Assembly (NCBI GenBank): GCA_033239525.1
Contig: BSYO01000002.1
Location: 18,839,901-18,903,900 of the forward strand
Length of the DNA: 64,000 nucleotides
Source of the DNA: Nepenthes gracilis
Lineage: Eukaryota > Streptophyta > Magnoliopsida > Caryophyllales > Nepenthaceae
Direction: 5' to 3'
The position numbers and the translations under genes were made by a program. Positions 42,777-55,640 of the stretch are shown piece by piece (within the stretch, counting starts at the first letter, position 1; each line of letters starts with the position of its first letter). The notes under the pieces are model-generated. The model ran no database searches and was not told the DNA's origin. It saw only the letters and a program-made list of their open reading frames with translations.

Positions 42777-45047
42777 TTTTATCCTTAAAATTTAATAAAC
42801 CTCAAAATTTTAAATTTGAGAAAAAAATTCTTTCAGATTCCTACTTCACATCCATGAAGAAAGATCCTTCCTAGAAAACCTTAGCTCAATGAATCATCAT
42901 AATTTCTAATATCTAATATTTTCTATCTAAATTCAGGTTGAAACTTTCTTATATGACAAATTCCTAATTTCCTAGAATAGCTTAATTCGTTCACATACTT
43001 ATTTCCTCAACCATCAATGCAAGAGAGATTTTATGATAATCCACCAAATTTAAGAGTAACCAAATTTATTAACTATTTTTTTCATCTTAATTCAAAACCT
43101 CAATCGGATGAATGAACTCCTACTTCACCTCATCCTAAGCTTCAAAAATGATCTCTCACTTGAATCCTCAATCTTACTTTAAAATCTCTAGGCCATGGGC
43201 CATATGCTACGCCGATTGACCATTTACTAGTGCGGTAAAAATCCTCTTGCAACTTGAATTCAATTGATCCCTATTGGACATCTAGGTTACGTGACAGCTA
43301 TAAACCTAAGGAAAATCCCAAAGATATTAACACAACTAAGACAAGGTCCTTAATCCTCCGATTACGATTAACTTAGGAAACACAATTGAGACGATCACCT
43401 AAAAATTCAGCACAGCCTCAAATCACCACCAAATCCTTGAAACCAAAATACTCAGCAACCTTATTATCTCGTTGGCATGCCAACAAACCAACCTATTTGA
43501 CCCACACGCATCACCCATATTCGAGATAAATGGACCATTCTCGAAAGCTAATCCACAATTATATAAACACCCAAAATCCTTGCCATTCTAACAACCTCGA
43601 AGCAAAACCACAAAGACTTCACATCTCATAATTTCATAGTTTTAATACTTTGAATACAATTCTGTCTCCCAAATCAAGAGCACAATGTTCCAGTAGCCCA
43701 AACGTTAGAACCTACTCGAGGTTAGCCTTTCACATCTCCTTATGAAGCATTGAAGACATCTCAAATCTAAAGACTCCCAACATCAATTTATCGATACTAG
43801 AATTCGCTATCCTTAAAAGACATCAAGATTCATCTTTTCAATCCTTAAGTAGATTTATCTGCTAGCGCGGCCATATGATCATCTCTTCTTAAGACACAAC
43901 TATTTAAACTCTTAAAATTATTAGACAATAACTATCTCCAAAAGCAACACCTATCAGTCCTCAAAGAAGAGACCTCAATTGCTAACTTCATACCACGATT
44001 CGAGTGATTCCGATCATAGGTTTCTGCCCCACTTAATCAAAAGGCAACCACCCACATAAGATGCAAGGAAAGCGTAATTCTAAATCTTCTTCAAAAATAT
44101 TACATTCTACTAGAATACACTTGATCCATTACTGATCAACCCAAACGACATGGTTGACAATTTACCATTCAATCCTTGAAAGCTCTCATCACATATCTTA
44201 TTTCGACGAATACTGATCTTTTCCAAGCCAAACGCCCACAGACGCTGCATTTCTCGAGGAATTCAAAAGGGATAACTTACTGAATTCAGCTAGACCCAAG
44301 AAAATTGCATACCTTCACGACATTAATCAGTCTTTCCTAAATTAGCCATCACTCGAATCTCTATAGTACCACATTCATGCTACCGAAGAATCCACATGCC
44401 CAACACAACATCTTTCCTTACCAAAACTCACACTCTAACCTCAATTGAACACTTAGCTAACAACCTTCCTAATCCATGACACAATCATCAAACAAAGTTC
44501 ACACACCCCCATGATTCTTCAAATTCATCGACGAGGCCTTCACACAATGGACCTAAATATGACCGGAAGATCCACTCCATAAATCCACAAAAAGGCCAAC
44601 GAACCAACCAACCCAAATAGCGTTACCAAAATTGGTAATGGCTATATCTTTATTCTGAATGTTTCCATGGCACAACTCCCAATTATCAACAATCAACAAC
44701 ATTTTGGTTACAGATCGGCTTTAGAAAACTCTAAACCTTGGCAAAAGATCAAATGATTCATCTATTCGTTCACAGTATACATTTATTAAACCATTCATTC
44801 CCGAACAACCTAAATTTCAACCATCCATAAATAACCTCATCGGTTCATCTTACTCACCTCAAAGGTTTTAGAGCATCCCACAGTGAGACCTAACCGATGC
44901 TTCCCAAGTTCTATACAAAATCATTTAAAATATCAATGTTGATTCTGACATAACATCAAATTACTTATCAAAAGATCAATCAACCTAATCTTTTCCCTAG
45001 GAAACATCCTCAAATACTTATACAGCCAAGACTTCTTAGTAACCACA
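42777..45047 (-). mobile_element. Non-coding interior of element F, left part
   Basis: No coding frame recognised. Similar by eye to the interiors of E, H and A; for example 43600-43720 corresponds in reverse to 545-620 and to 63780-63850. It is interrupted at 45052 by a solo LTR. Confidence 0.75.
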
Positions 45048-45052
45048 AGATA

Positions 45053-47188
45053 TGTGATGACCTAAGTTTCTAATGCATAGTGAATTCTAGTTATTAAACT
45101 AAAATAATTAAGATTAAGGTAATTGGCTAAGACAGATGTGAAAAAAATCAACTTGAGGCGAAAAATGGCCCCAAGGCCTCAATGCTTGGGTTACGCCTCG
45201 AGCGCAACCGGTGTGCATTTAGATAATCCCGCGCTCGAGGGCGCCTCGGTGGCGCTTGAGCGCCATCATGGGAAAGCTTCATGGTGCCTAGTTGGCACTC
45301 GGACACGATCTCGAGCGCCCAACTATGTATAAAAATGCCATGTGCATTTTTCTTCGGCTGATTTTGACTTTTCTAGGAAGGGAGTAGCGGGGAAAAGAGG
45401 GAAAGAGGGAGAAAGAGGAGAAATCCGGCCGTTCTACTCCAATTTGGATAAAAATAATGGTAGATTGGGCTAAGGAAAGTGTACCCCAAATGTTGTTTTC
45501 TGTTTTTATCACATTTTAATTTCTCCATTTTATTATTTATGCTCTAAAACCCCCATTCTCGAAGTTTTGTTACTATTAATGTGTATTTCTCATGATTTCT
45601 TGAGTAGATTTGCAGTTTATGTGTATATATGATGATGTATAACTCGATTTCATCGTTTGATGTGTGATTTGCATTCACGTTGTGTCCGAATGGTGTGTTT
45701 GAAACCCTAACTCAAAAATTGGGGATTTATGGTTTAAATGCATGATTTTGTATATGTATTTTGCGTTATGGCATTGATTTCATAAATAAGCTTTTGTTCA
45801 GTGTCCGATTTATATCCAAATGTTTCTTAGGGAACCCTAGGACGAAAATTTGGGATTTGCCAAATGAAAATCTTAAATCTGGAGATTCAAGTGTCAATTG
45901 GAGATTTGATGAGGTTTATTTGACATTTTGTACTTAAGAATTTTATCTAAAACTGCACCATTAAGTTATCGAGAAGCTCTGAGGTTAACCGAAGGTATAA
46001 ATGATATGAATTAGAATAGTTTTTTAGGAAAGATAAGTTTTGATTTGGGAAATAAGGACAAAAATACTTCCGTTAGGTAATAAGGATAGAAATTAAGCTT
46101 AGGAGAATCATCCTATCCTCGGGATATAAAGTACGGAGGAGAACAGTAAATTAAATCAGTAAGCATCCCGTCCTCAGGATGTAAAGCATGGAGGATAATA
46201 ATTAAGTCAAAGAATAAGCATCCTGTCCTCGGGATGTAAAGTATGGACGATAACAAATAAATTAGATCAGTAAGCATCCTATCCTCGAGATGTAAAGTAA
46301 GGAGGATAATAATCAAGTCAATGAATAAACATCTTATCCTCAGGATGTAAAGTATGGATGAGAACTAAGAAATTAGGATTGGAATATGTTTAGATAAGAA
46401 CTCCGAACTAGGAATAAATGAAGAATTTATGTTTTTGATCCAAGCTTTGAGAAAACGAACAATTTTTATATTATTATGCATTGTTTTCATGTTATGCCTC
46501 ACCCATATACGTATTTGATCATTAAATTTCTTATATGTTTAATTGTCTGTTAATATGTGCATGTTTATATGATTTATTTATATTCTTGCAAATTTTTGAT
46601 ATATTTGCTAAGTTATTAGCTCACTCCTTACTTTCTGTTTTTTCCTCCAGATAAGTAGAAGTCTGATAAGAATCAAAGTTAGAACTAGCTAGAAGAAGAG
46701 GAAGCTTGTGAGTTTGAAGACCTTGGAAGATTTTGGTTATTCGAAGGATTTTGGGATGTGTATAGCTAGTCTTTTGATATGAATGTTGTAAATTGTGATA
46801 ATGTAAAATGCTGCAATATTATGTTGGATGTGTTGTCCTTATTTCTACAAGTTAACATATGGATTTAGTTGCTTCTGCACTATTTTGGATGTTTGAATTG
46901 TTATGGTCCTAGATAGCATCTCTCTTAGATCCAATACAGTAGTTAGGAGTACTGTGTTGGAGCCATGGCTGATATGGCAATTTGTAGTCCTATGTATGTG
47001 TGTTGTAAGGAAAATTGTGATATTTACGTAATTGTGTGCTTGAATAGGTTATTTAAACATGTTATAAATTTTGGTTTCAGTCCAATTGTAAAGGAAACTT
47101 TGTCAAAATTTCTGTAGATTTTATAAATATTAGTTTTGTTTGTTTATTGACGGAAGATCTTTAAAGGATAAAGATCCGTTCCGTCACA
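45053..47188 (+). mobile_element. Solo LTR (2136 bp) inside element F, TSD AGATA
   Basis: Begins TGTGATGACC and ends GTTCCGTCACA, flanked by AGATA at 45048-45052 and 47189-47193. CTCGAG/CTTGAG palindromes at 45195-45315, TATA box TATAAAAA at 45328-45335, donor-like site with GA in place of GC (AAG|GAAAGT, 45472-45480), acceptor-like CAG at 46648-46650, GCCAT...ATGGC inverted repeat at 46962-46978. Carries its own 55-bp tandem repeat. Confidence 0.94.
46100..46371. repeat. 55-bp tandem repeat with dimeric (110-bp) pattern, five units
   Basis: TCCTCGGGAT or a close variant occurs at 46116, 46171, 46226, 46282 and 46337. The spacer between them alternates between a form containing AAATTA(A/G)ATCAGTAAGC and one containing TAAGTCAA(A/T)GAATAA, giving an ABAB order. 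Confidence 0.9.
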
Positions 47189-47193
47189 AGATA

Positions 47194-48630
47194 ACTTCAA
47201 ATGTGGCCTCTTATGCTAAATAATTTAGACACATGTCCTTATTAAATGACTTGTAGGCACAACGATACTAATTTCCTGATACATAGATCAACTATGCCTC
47301 ATATTCAAAATTTTACAATTAGATTACAGTGCATAATATTCTTATCAACACAATTCATACTAGCATGGCAACTCATTAACTAAAACACCACCGAAATCAA
47401 ATCAAGGGTCAGTACCACAAAACAATTCCAATCAGCCCAACCAATCATACCTATGAATCTAAGAAAATATCATAGACATCGATACAACTAGTACAAATCC
47501 TAGATACTTAAATAAATTAATAAACTTAGGAATCACAAATGATGATATAGATTCAAAATCCACATATACGAAGATGTCAAATTTTAAGATCCTTCCTTCC
47601 ACCACGGTAGACGGTACCTCTACACTTTGTGCCTTCACCGCAAAACCCCGATCCAAGATACTGGACTTCTTCACTGTCTAACCAACATAGGTAAAGTCAA
47701 CCCTTGATCTTGTGGCCGAACTGTCCACAATTAAAATCATGCTCCCAGAAACTCGTCAGGAAGAATATTTGTCTATAAAAGCATCCATAAACACATTTCA
47801 CAATATCTCTTTATCCTCCTAACCCATAACTCTTTTCTCATCAACCGCCCAAGGTTGGTTTTGCCTTCTAACTTATGTGAGGCAAACATCACTATATCTC
47901 ATCTTGGACATGGGACACCGCAACCACCATTTCAATTCTCAAAATCCACATTTTAACTTTTATAAGATCCGTGCTACCCAAAAATTCAAACATTTGATTA
48001 TCATTAAATCGATTATAATGCGACATCCTCGGATTTGCTAGCACTAGAAATCGACTCCAAGCCATCCTGACCTCGAGCCATTGATTTCATCTTATCCACC
48101 TCAATTGGTATCCTATTCAAGCATCTCTTGATAACTTCTCTTTTTCTTGGTTCTCGGCCAGACTAGATCCTCCAAAACTTTCAAGTCTCACCATCCCACT
48201 CAACAAATTCAGACACTCGACCTCTCTATCACATGGTTGACCACCTCCATGTGTCGACTTCGGTCTAGGTGACAAGATCTACTACTAACATTCTTTTTGA
48301 AACAAGAATGATATGGGTTAGATTGTAACTCAATTTGAATATTAATCATGGCACTATTCAATATGCAGCCAAATATAACTAACTGATTCTAACTTAGTCC
48401 TAGCCTAAGTGAATCAACTTAACTTGATTAAGGAACTAACTAGGACACCTCAACTAGACGATCAACTTAACAATTGATCCTAACTTAGTTCTAGTTTAAG
48501 TTATACAAATTAGGACAACTAGAACTATCCATTTTAACTTAATCACCCTACGCCTTCATCTACTTATTTGATCTATCTTACTCTAACCTAAGCTTCCACA
48601 TAATATTTAGATTAAACCTAAGATATCTTT
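47194..48630 (-). mobile_element. Non-coding interior of element F, right (5') part
   Basis: Continuation after the nested solo LTR, up to the PBS. No coding frame recognised; the last 400 bp resemble the PBS-proximal parts of E (19600-20020) and H (59180-59580). Confidence 0.75.
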
Positions 48631-48645
48631 TTCTCTGATATCAAT
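48631..48645 (-). other. Primer binding site of element F
   Basis: Minus strand ATTGATATCAGAG follows the LTR end. It is the initiator-Met PBS with one change (GATATC for GGTATC), the same variant as in element G. Confidence 0.85.
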
Positions 48646-50802
48646 TATGATAAACCGTGTTTCTAACCAAAATTCGACAAAGTTTTGGTAAAAAAAGACC
48701 GTCAGGCTGATACAAAACCTGTACATTAACCCTGTATAACAAATATACAATCACAACACAACTCAACACAGGATCCAAAAGCTATAATAAATGTGGCATC
48801 AACATCAGAACTTCGAGTATGACGTTGGCTTAGACAAGATGCCACTAAGTATCCAAATTAACCATAATAACTTGCAAAAGCACATACATCAATTAAATAT
48901 AATGAAAACTATACACTATATACATCATCATTATATATACATGACTATCAAAAATAATACAAAAGACTCTACAAGGTACAAATCCACAAGGCTAACTCCA
49001 CAAGATCATCCTCCAAGTCTTCTCCAACTAGCCAACTTCTAATCCTCTACCCCGCCCTATCGAGTGCAAGCTCGTACTCATCTGAAGGTAAAAAAATAGC
49101 AAAGGTGAGCCAAATGCTCATCAAGTACAATATAATCAATAACAATAAATAATATATGCAAAATAAAGTAGAGGAAATATATAAGACTATAATGAAGTTG
49201 TATAAATATGAAACGTAAATAAATACATTTCTAGAATTTATTTGTCATTCTCGTTTTACTTATTCTTCCTTTAGGTTCTAAAACGTACAGAAATTTTATT
49301 ATCTTTGCGGACCAGGGCTAATAGGCTTTACTTACTAAAGGAGCGGTTAATCGTAATATGGATTATATTTACTTCTACACAATCAAAAGCCATCTCTCCT
49401 ATTCAAGACCCAGAGACGAGCCATCTACATATAATCCCTGTTGATGGAGCCTTAGCTGCACGTGGCCCTTAGCAAACAATAATCTTCCACTATAATATAT
49501 TAAAGCATGCTAAGAAATACTACCCACTATAAAATACGTTTAGGAAAATCCTTGAGTTTTTAGCTGTAATATCTATGGCATGCTAATAAATACTACCCTC
49601 GGAAATATAAATCCATGATCAAGGTTTCATAATTTCTTATTTTTTAAGGAAAAGTCCACTAAACTTCTTTCATAAAATTCTCACTCTAAGAAAATGAATT
49701 ATAAACATATCATATTGTGGCATTCCCTTCGTATACTTACATAATTTTTATATTTCTTATGGGTTTAAATCTTCACGTGACTTAAATTATATGCATGAAT
49801 ATCATAAAGTATGAAAAAAATAGAAATTTTTACCACCGTAAGCCAAACATAACTTTAGAGCTTTCGAATAACAATTACCTTTACAATTACATGTAATATA
49901 ATTTTTGAGCATATACAATGTAACATATTTAACGTGCATGTAGAAAATTATCTAGATTTACATCCGATAATATTCTCAAAATATATAAAATTAACTTATA
50001 TAAAATATATGTGTTCAAATACCAAATATACAGAGAACCTACATCCATAAAGCTAGGGTTATGAATCTCTAAAGCTAAATCATGTATAATTTACAAACAA
50101 TTTGGATAAAATCCAAAAGGGGGGAATGGGTTAGGGTTTCAGTGAGCATAATTCGGTGTAAAACTACCAAATCAGACACTAAATTGATAAATTAACATAT
50201 TCAAGGCATGGATAATAATTTTCTAAAGCCAATTAATGCAGAAATCTCAAAAATTGGTGGGTGAAAACATCCGGTCGTGGGGTTAGGATTTTGATGCAAA
50301 ATATCAATCAAAATTAGAAAATCGGACATGAAATCCACATATGTGCATGCTCACGTCATAGGTAACATAAAATATAAATTTAATCGGATATCGAAACGAT
50401 GATACCCAAAAAAATGAAATAAAAGTATAAAAAATAAAAGAGGAGGGCATGAGTGCTCTTGCCTTAACCCGATCTGTAACTTCTCTAATTAGCTCGAACT
50501 CGGAATCGGACTAGGGAATCTTAGATTCTTCCTTCTCTCTCTACTCCTTCGAGCTCCCTCTCTCTCTTTTATGTAAAAATCCCAAAAAATGACTATTAGA
50601 AACCCTCACTAGGTATTTATATCGCAGGTGGCGCCCAGTGCCTGCTTGGGAGCTCGAGGCGCCACCCGAGGTGCCCGATGAGCGCCCCTAATCGATCTCT
50701 CCTATATTCCAAAATCTAATTTTTTCACATGAATCAAGCCTAATTTTGATTATAATAATTTAATTACCTACAATCACAATATTAAAAAATCGGTACATTA
50801 TA
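48646..50802 (-). mobile_element. 5' LTR of element F (2157 bp)
   Basis: Plus-strand ends TATGATAAACC and CGGTACATTATA. GC-type donor-like AG|GCAAGA near 50460, TATAAATA near 50617, acceptor-like CAG near 49083 with a GAGC...GCTC stem next to it (49104-49116). Confidence 0.87.
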
Positions 50803-51003
50803 CTCTGTTTGTCCTGGCACATGCAGAATGCTTGGAGCATTTGGGACATTCTATCCATCTGCTCTGCCATCGCTAGAGTGATCGGAGCTGGTCGATCTCT
50901 TGCCTAACTATCAGCGGAGTGGTCGTTGTCAGGCGAGGTGACTTCCTTTGCCGGAATGCTCACTTGTGCTCTTCTGTTCACCATGTTCATTGATGAGGTC
51001 GAT
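50803..51003 (-). pseudogene. Tat-type N-terminal gag fragment
   Basis: Minus strand reads MNMVNRRAQVSIPAKEVTS, then after a stop AMAEQMDRMSQMLQAFCMCQD. Similar in position and character to 33871-34243. It is bounded on both sides by insertions (F and G), so only about 200 bp remain. Confidence 0.5.
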
Positions 51004-53040
51004 TGTATGGTAGGGGTATCTAAAACATAATAAATTCTAATAATTAAATTAATATAACTAAATTTGGGATAAGTAAATTTGAGAAAAGTGAAAAATTGGC
51101 CTTAGTACAACAACCAGCAGACAACCAGCAGAGTTGGACTTGCTGCTGGCTCAAGCCCAACAGCAAGCACCAAAAACAAATTGCTCCGAAAATACCTGTG
51201 CATGCCGCTCGCTCTAGCGAGATGGAGGGCGCGGAGTCCAGTTTGGGTGCGCTCGAAGAGCACTCACTACGCGCTCGAGTGCAAGCATGATTTCTCCCCT
51301 CGACATAATTTCATTTTTGTTTATAAAAGGGAAGGGAAATGGGAACCAGGGGCACGAACGACGAACAACGAAGGAGGAAAGAGGAGAAAGGGAAAGGGAA
51401 GGGATTCTTCACCAATTTCTATCTAATCAGAGTAAGGAAAACGGTAGATCGAACTCAGGCAAGTGTACCTCAAATGTTGTTTTCTACTTTAACCGCTTTT
51501 TAATATCTCCATTTTGGTATTTATGCTCTAAAACCCCATTCCTCCATGGTTTGATGATAATAGTGCATGTTTTTCTAAATTTTATGGATAGATTTCATAT
51601 TTACCCATATGTATCATAATTTATGGCTTTGATTTCATGATTAAACATGCATTAGGTATTCGATTTATGTCCAGAAGATTTGCATGAAACCCTAGAACGA
51701 AAATTAGGGATTTGGTGTTTAAGTTTTTTGAACCTTGGGATGTAAATGTGATTTTGTAAAATGTTAATGTTTGTGAGATGATTTTTATCTGAAAATTTTA
51801 CATGAAACTATACTGTTAAATTACTAAAAAAGTTTTGAAGCTATTGAAAGGTTTATCTGTATGAGTTTGACTAACTCTCAAGGCATAATGAGCTAAGAGT
51901 TAAGAAATAAGGATAAGAATATTTTTAATTCTATTAAATCGATAAGAAATCTAACCTAGGACTATCGTATAGTCAATTAAGATTCTTTGGCATGTCTTAA
52001 AATATTTGGTGGTAATCAAATATAACTCTATCCATGGAGTGATATGTGGTTTGCTCTTCCTCGGAGCGTTAACATCTGGAGGATAAATTCTGAGTCTGAC
52101 CTGGTTTCGGGAGGTATTACTGTGACTGATCCCGCTAGAAGGGATACTACTATACTGTTTTTGGCCTTTGATTATATGTGAAATATAATCTATCCTCGAT
52201 TATTCACCTCCTCGGATAGTAGTGTCTACTAACTTGGGTCCTTCAGATAGTAAAGTTGTATTTTAAAAAATAGGCAAAGTCTGATACTGATTTAAGGTTT
52301 TTTGATACATGTTTATATAAATTTATACTTTTCTCATGGTTTCGTATGCGTTTCTGTTCTTCGGCAATTCCCATGACTTTTGCTTTACTGCATCATGTTC
52401 TAAATGAAAGATTTTACATTCGCATGTTTTGTGGTACCTTACTAGGTTTTGGCTCACTCTTGCTTTTTTTTTTTCCTTCCAAATGAGAAAGTAGAGCTAG
52501 TACTGGAAGAGTAAGAATAGACAAAACTTAACAAAGAAGATTTTTGGGAGCCTCAAAACCTGTTGAAGATCTTGGGAGTTTCGATAGCTTAAATGTAAAT
52601 GACTAGCTTATGGGTGGAAATTGTATATTTATGGTCTTAGAATGTTATATATTTTGTTGAACCAATATTTATGCTTCCACAGGTTTATCTTATGGAAATA
52701 GTTCTACTTTTGCTATCCAATTTTTTTGATTTGTATGGGTCCTAGACGGCATTTCTCATCTGAATGTGATGTAGTAGATAGGAATGTTAAATTGGAGCCA
52801 TGGATATATATATATGACATTAGAGGATCCTAGGTTCTATTGTGAATATTCGTTAAAGTCTTTTCTCTGTATGCTTGTCTAGGTTGTGTAAATTTCAATT
52901 TATTTGTATTGATTTTTGTCTAATTTTAGATAAGACTCTACCAAATTTTCTGTAAAAATTTATGTTATATTATTTTTAGGCATTAGTTTTATTTATTTAT
53001 CGATGGAGATTATTTAAGAAAAATAATCTGTTCCGTCACA
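51004..53040 (+). mobile_element. 5' LTR of element G (2037 bp)
   Basis: Starts TGTATGGTAGGGG and ends GTTCCGTCACA, followed directly by the PBS. CG-rich region 51140-51285, TATAAAAG at about 51318, donor-like AG|GCAAGT with GC at 51459-51460, GGCTCAC and a long T-tract ending CCAA|ATGAG at 52482 (acceptor G changed to A). The left flank TCGAT (50999-51003) has no visible partner because the 3' end is missing. Confidence 0.87.
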
Positions 53041-53056
53041 GTTGATATCAGAGAAA
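53041..53056 (+). other. Primer binding site of element G
   Basis: GTTGATATCAGAG immediately after the LTR end GTCACA; complementary to the initiator-Met tRNA 3' end with one mismatch. Confidence 0.87.
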
Positions 53057-53269
53057 TAAGATGCCTTAGAATTGATCTATCGTAAAGTGCAAGCATGGGC
53101 TTAAGTTTAAGTAGGGATGGATCGAGGATAGTTGGGATTAGATAGGGTATTTTGGTGGTAACCCTTAGGCTAGTCCTAAATCATATTGAATTATGGTTGA
53201 CCCCTCCCTTTTTACCTGATTTCTTGAGGGTTATTGATGTTGCAATATTATTGATTATAGGATATAATA

Positions 53270-54213
53270 TGTCGAGTAGAAGGGGTAGAAGAATGATTGT
53301 GGAGGCGCTAGTATGCCCCGGATCATGAGACAGAATATATAAACTTGTTGCGGAGGATGACGAACATCATAGAGTCAATGGAGTAGCACCACATGGCTCC
53401 AATCCCTACACCTGAGCCAGTTCCAATAAATCCTGCCCCGACAGCTTATGACAAGTTCACAGCAGAGAGAACACCTGAATTCTTAAGTGAACCTAATCTG
53501 GTGAAGGCGGATATCTAGATTCGGAGGATAAAGAAGATTTTTGTGGTGATCCAATGTTTTGATCAAGAAAATGTTACTTTTACGGTGTACAAGTTGGAAG
53601 GTGAAGCTGACAGCTGGTGGGTCATGAAAAAGAGGGAGTTGGGTGTGCCCGACGATGAGATTATCTCAGGGATATTTGAAGAAGTTTTCATGAAAAAATA
53701 CTTCCCCTCTAACCTCCAGGATCAAAAAGAGCAAGAATTTATGCGGCTTAGGAAAGGAAATCATACGATGGTGGAATATGATGTTAGGTTTACTGAATTG
53801 TCCCAATATGCACTTACTTTGTGGAGGACAAATTAAGGAAGGCTAAAAAGTTTCAACATGGATTAAGAGACAATATTAGGAGGCAACTGGTGATTCAGAA
53901 GTTCCAGACCTACGCAAAAATTTTAGATTGAGCTTTGATATTTGAGGAGTTGGAGACTCAAAGGTTCTTTACTAAGAGAGCTGCTAGCCGGGCAAGTTTT
54001 AGCACGGGATCTAATGTGAGGCCCTCAGGGCCATCTAAAAAGGCAAAGACGACTGCAAAGGGGAAGAGCATCACTGAAGTTTAGACAGTGACTAATTCTC
54101 AGGCGTCAGTTGCTCACTGCGTCCTATGAGAGAAGTATGTGGGGTACCCTTGTCACAAGGCGATGGGAGCTTGTTTTATATGTAGACAACAAGGCCACCA
54201 GATTAAAGATTGC
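53270..54213 (+). pseudogene. gag of element G with zinc knuckle
   Basis: First ATG at 53270, but several stops follow. 53543-53836 is an open 97-codon block of the retrotransposon gag domain (PF03732 type), with YKLEGEADSWW and MRLRKGNHTMVEYDVRFTELS. After a shift the frame at 54139 contains the nucleic-acid binding zinc knuckle CFICRQQGHQIKDC (C-x2-C-x4-H-x4-C) at 54172-54213. gag would form the particle and bind the RNA. At least two frameshifts and several stops (for example at 53834) inactivate it. Confidence 0.88.
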
Positions 54214-54790
54214 CCATTACCCCAGAGGCTGGAAGCAAAGAAGCCTACTGTCTCGGTCAAGGCTTTTGCGATAACTATACAAGACACGGAAGCATTCCCA
54301 AATGTGGTTGAAGGTACCCTACTTATTTGTGGAGTTTCAGTTTCTATTTTATTTGATTTTGGGTCTACACACTCTTTTATTTTCCCATAATTTGCATGCT
54401 ATATTGTGTCCACTCTGAGAATTTTGGATTACTCTTTATCTGTATCAACACCTACTAGATCCTCAATAGTTATTGATGTTATGTATCCGAAATGTATGGT
54501 GGAGGTGAATGGGAGGTGTTTGATGGTTGTTTTGATATTGTTGAATATGGATGATTTTGATGTTATTTTGGGGATGGATTGGTTAGCAAAATATCATGTC
54601 AGTATTGACTGCTTTCTAAAAAAGGTATATTTTGATATTTCTGGAGTCGAATCCTTTTTCTTTCAAGGCATTAAGAGAAAGGAGATACACATATTTGTTT
54701 CATCTTTACATGCCAAACATTTGATAAAAAGTGGATGCCAAGCTTATCTAGTACATGCCAGCACTATTGGGAGTCACAGCGTGCCGGCGA
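54214..54790 (+). pseudogene. Aspartic protease of element G
   Basis: In the same frame as the zinc knuckle. GTLLICG precedes the active-site region LFDFGSTHSF: the catalytic Asp (codon at 54355) is kept, but the residue after it is Phe where Ser or Pro is usual in gypsy elements. A TAA at 54388-54390 breaks the frame; it resumes at 54406 and holds VILGMDWL and YHVSIDC, the second conserved block. Retropepsin-like cleavage of the polyprotein would be its role; the stop and substitution make activity unlikely. Confidence 0.85.
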
Positions 54791-55640
54791 GGGACATTTT
54801 GATTGTATGTGATTTTGAGGATGTGTTTCCAAAGGAGTTTCCTGGGTTACCCCCTCATCGAAAGATTAAATTTGAGATTAAGGTTATTCCTGGTTTTAGT
54901 CCGATTTCTAAAGCCCCTTACCATATGGCACCCACTGAATTGAAGGAGCAGAAGTTGTAGTTGTAGGAATTGTTAGACAAGAGCTTTATTAGATCGAGTG
55001 TATCTCCGTGGGATGCACCGGTACTATTTGTGAGGAAAAAAGATGGGGCCTTGCGGTTGTGTGTGAATTATCGTAAACTGAACAAGATCACGATTAAAAA
55101 TAAATATCTACTACCGCACATTGATGATTTTATTTGATCAGTTGCAAGAATCTTGAGTGTTTTCAAAGATTGATTTGAGGTCCAAATATCATCAGTTGAG
55201 GATTAAACAGGAGGATGTGGCTAAGACAACTTTTCGGACTAGATACGGCCACTACGAATTTCTTATGATGCCATTTATGGACCTGATAAATCGGGTATTC
55301 CGGCCATATCTAGATAAGTTTGTAGTGGTGTTTATTGATGATATTCTGATATATTCTAAAAGTCATGGGGAGCATGAAACTCATCTGAGGATTGTATTCC
55401 AAGTGCTCCGTGAGGAGAAGTTGTATGCCAAACTGAAGAAATGTGAGTTTTGGCTGGAAAATGTAATATTCTTGGGACATGTAATTTCAAACAAAGGTAT
55501 CGTTGTAGACCCGAAGAAGGTAGAGACGGTTACTAATTGGAATAGACATATCTCAGTGACCGATGTTAGGAGTTTCCTCAGCATGGCAGGATATTATAGA
55601 AGAATTGTAGAAAATGTTTCTCGGATAGCTATGCCTTTAA
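54791..55640 (+). pseudogene. Reverse transcriptase of element G
   Basis: Begins with the linker DFEDVFPKEFPGLPP (around 54812), then RT: after stops at 54958-54966, [21 protein letters not shown] and [14 protein letters not shown], then a stop and shift, [26 protein letters not shown] (ends 55276), and the catalytic FIDDILIYS with Asp-Asp at 55337-55342. About nine residues that normally follow MPF are missing in frame, an internal deletion in a conserved RT motif. Stops plus this deletion make it inactive. Confidence 0.9.

Larger units (their letters stand above)
40568..50802 (-). mobile_element. Element F: old non-autonomous LTR retrotransposon, split by a solo LTR
   Basis: Minus-strand layout: 5' LTR 50802-48646, PBS, interior, polypurine tract at 42756-42776, 3' LTR 42755-40568. 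Interior net of the nested solo LTR is about 3.75 kb with no gag or pol recognised. The two LTRs are clearly more diverged than those of E, so the insertion is older. Flanks are CTCCA (40563-40567) and CTCTG (50803-50807), matching at three of five positions with two transitions, so the target duplication is only possible, not proven. Confidence 0.85.

Noticed and set aside
40563..50807. Perfect target duplication for element F
   Set aside because: The flanks CTCCA and CTCTG match at only three of five bases; CTCTG also occurs at 40556-40560, but using it would leave seven extra bases before the LTR.
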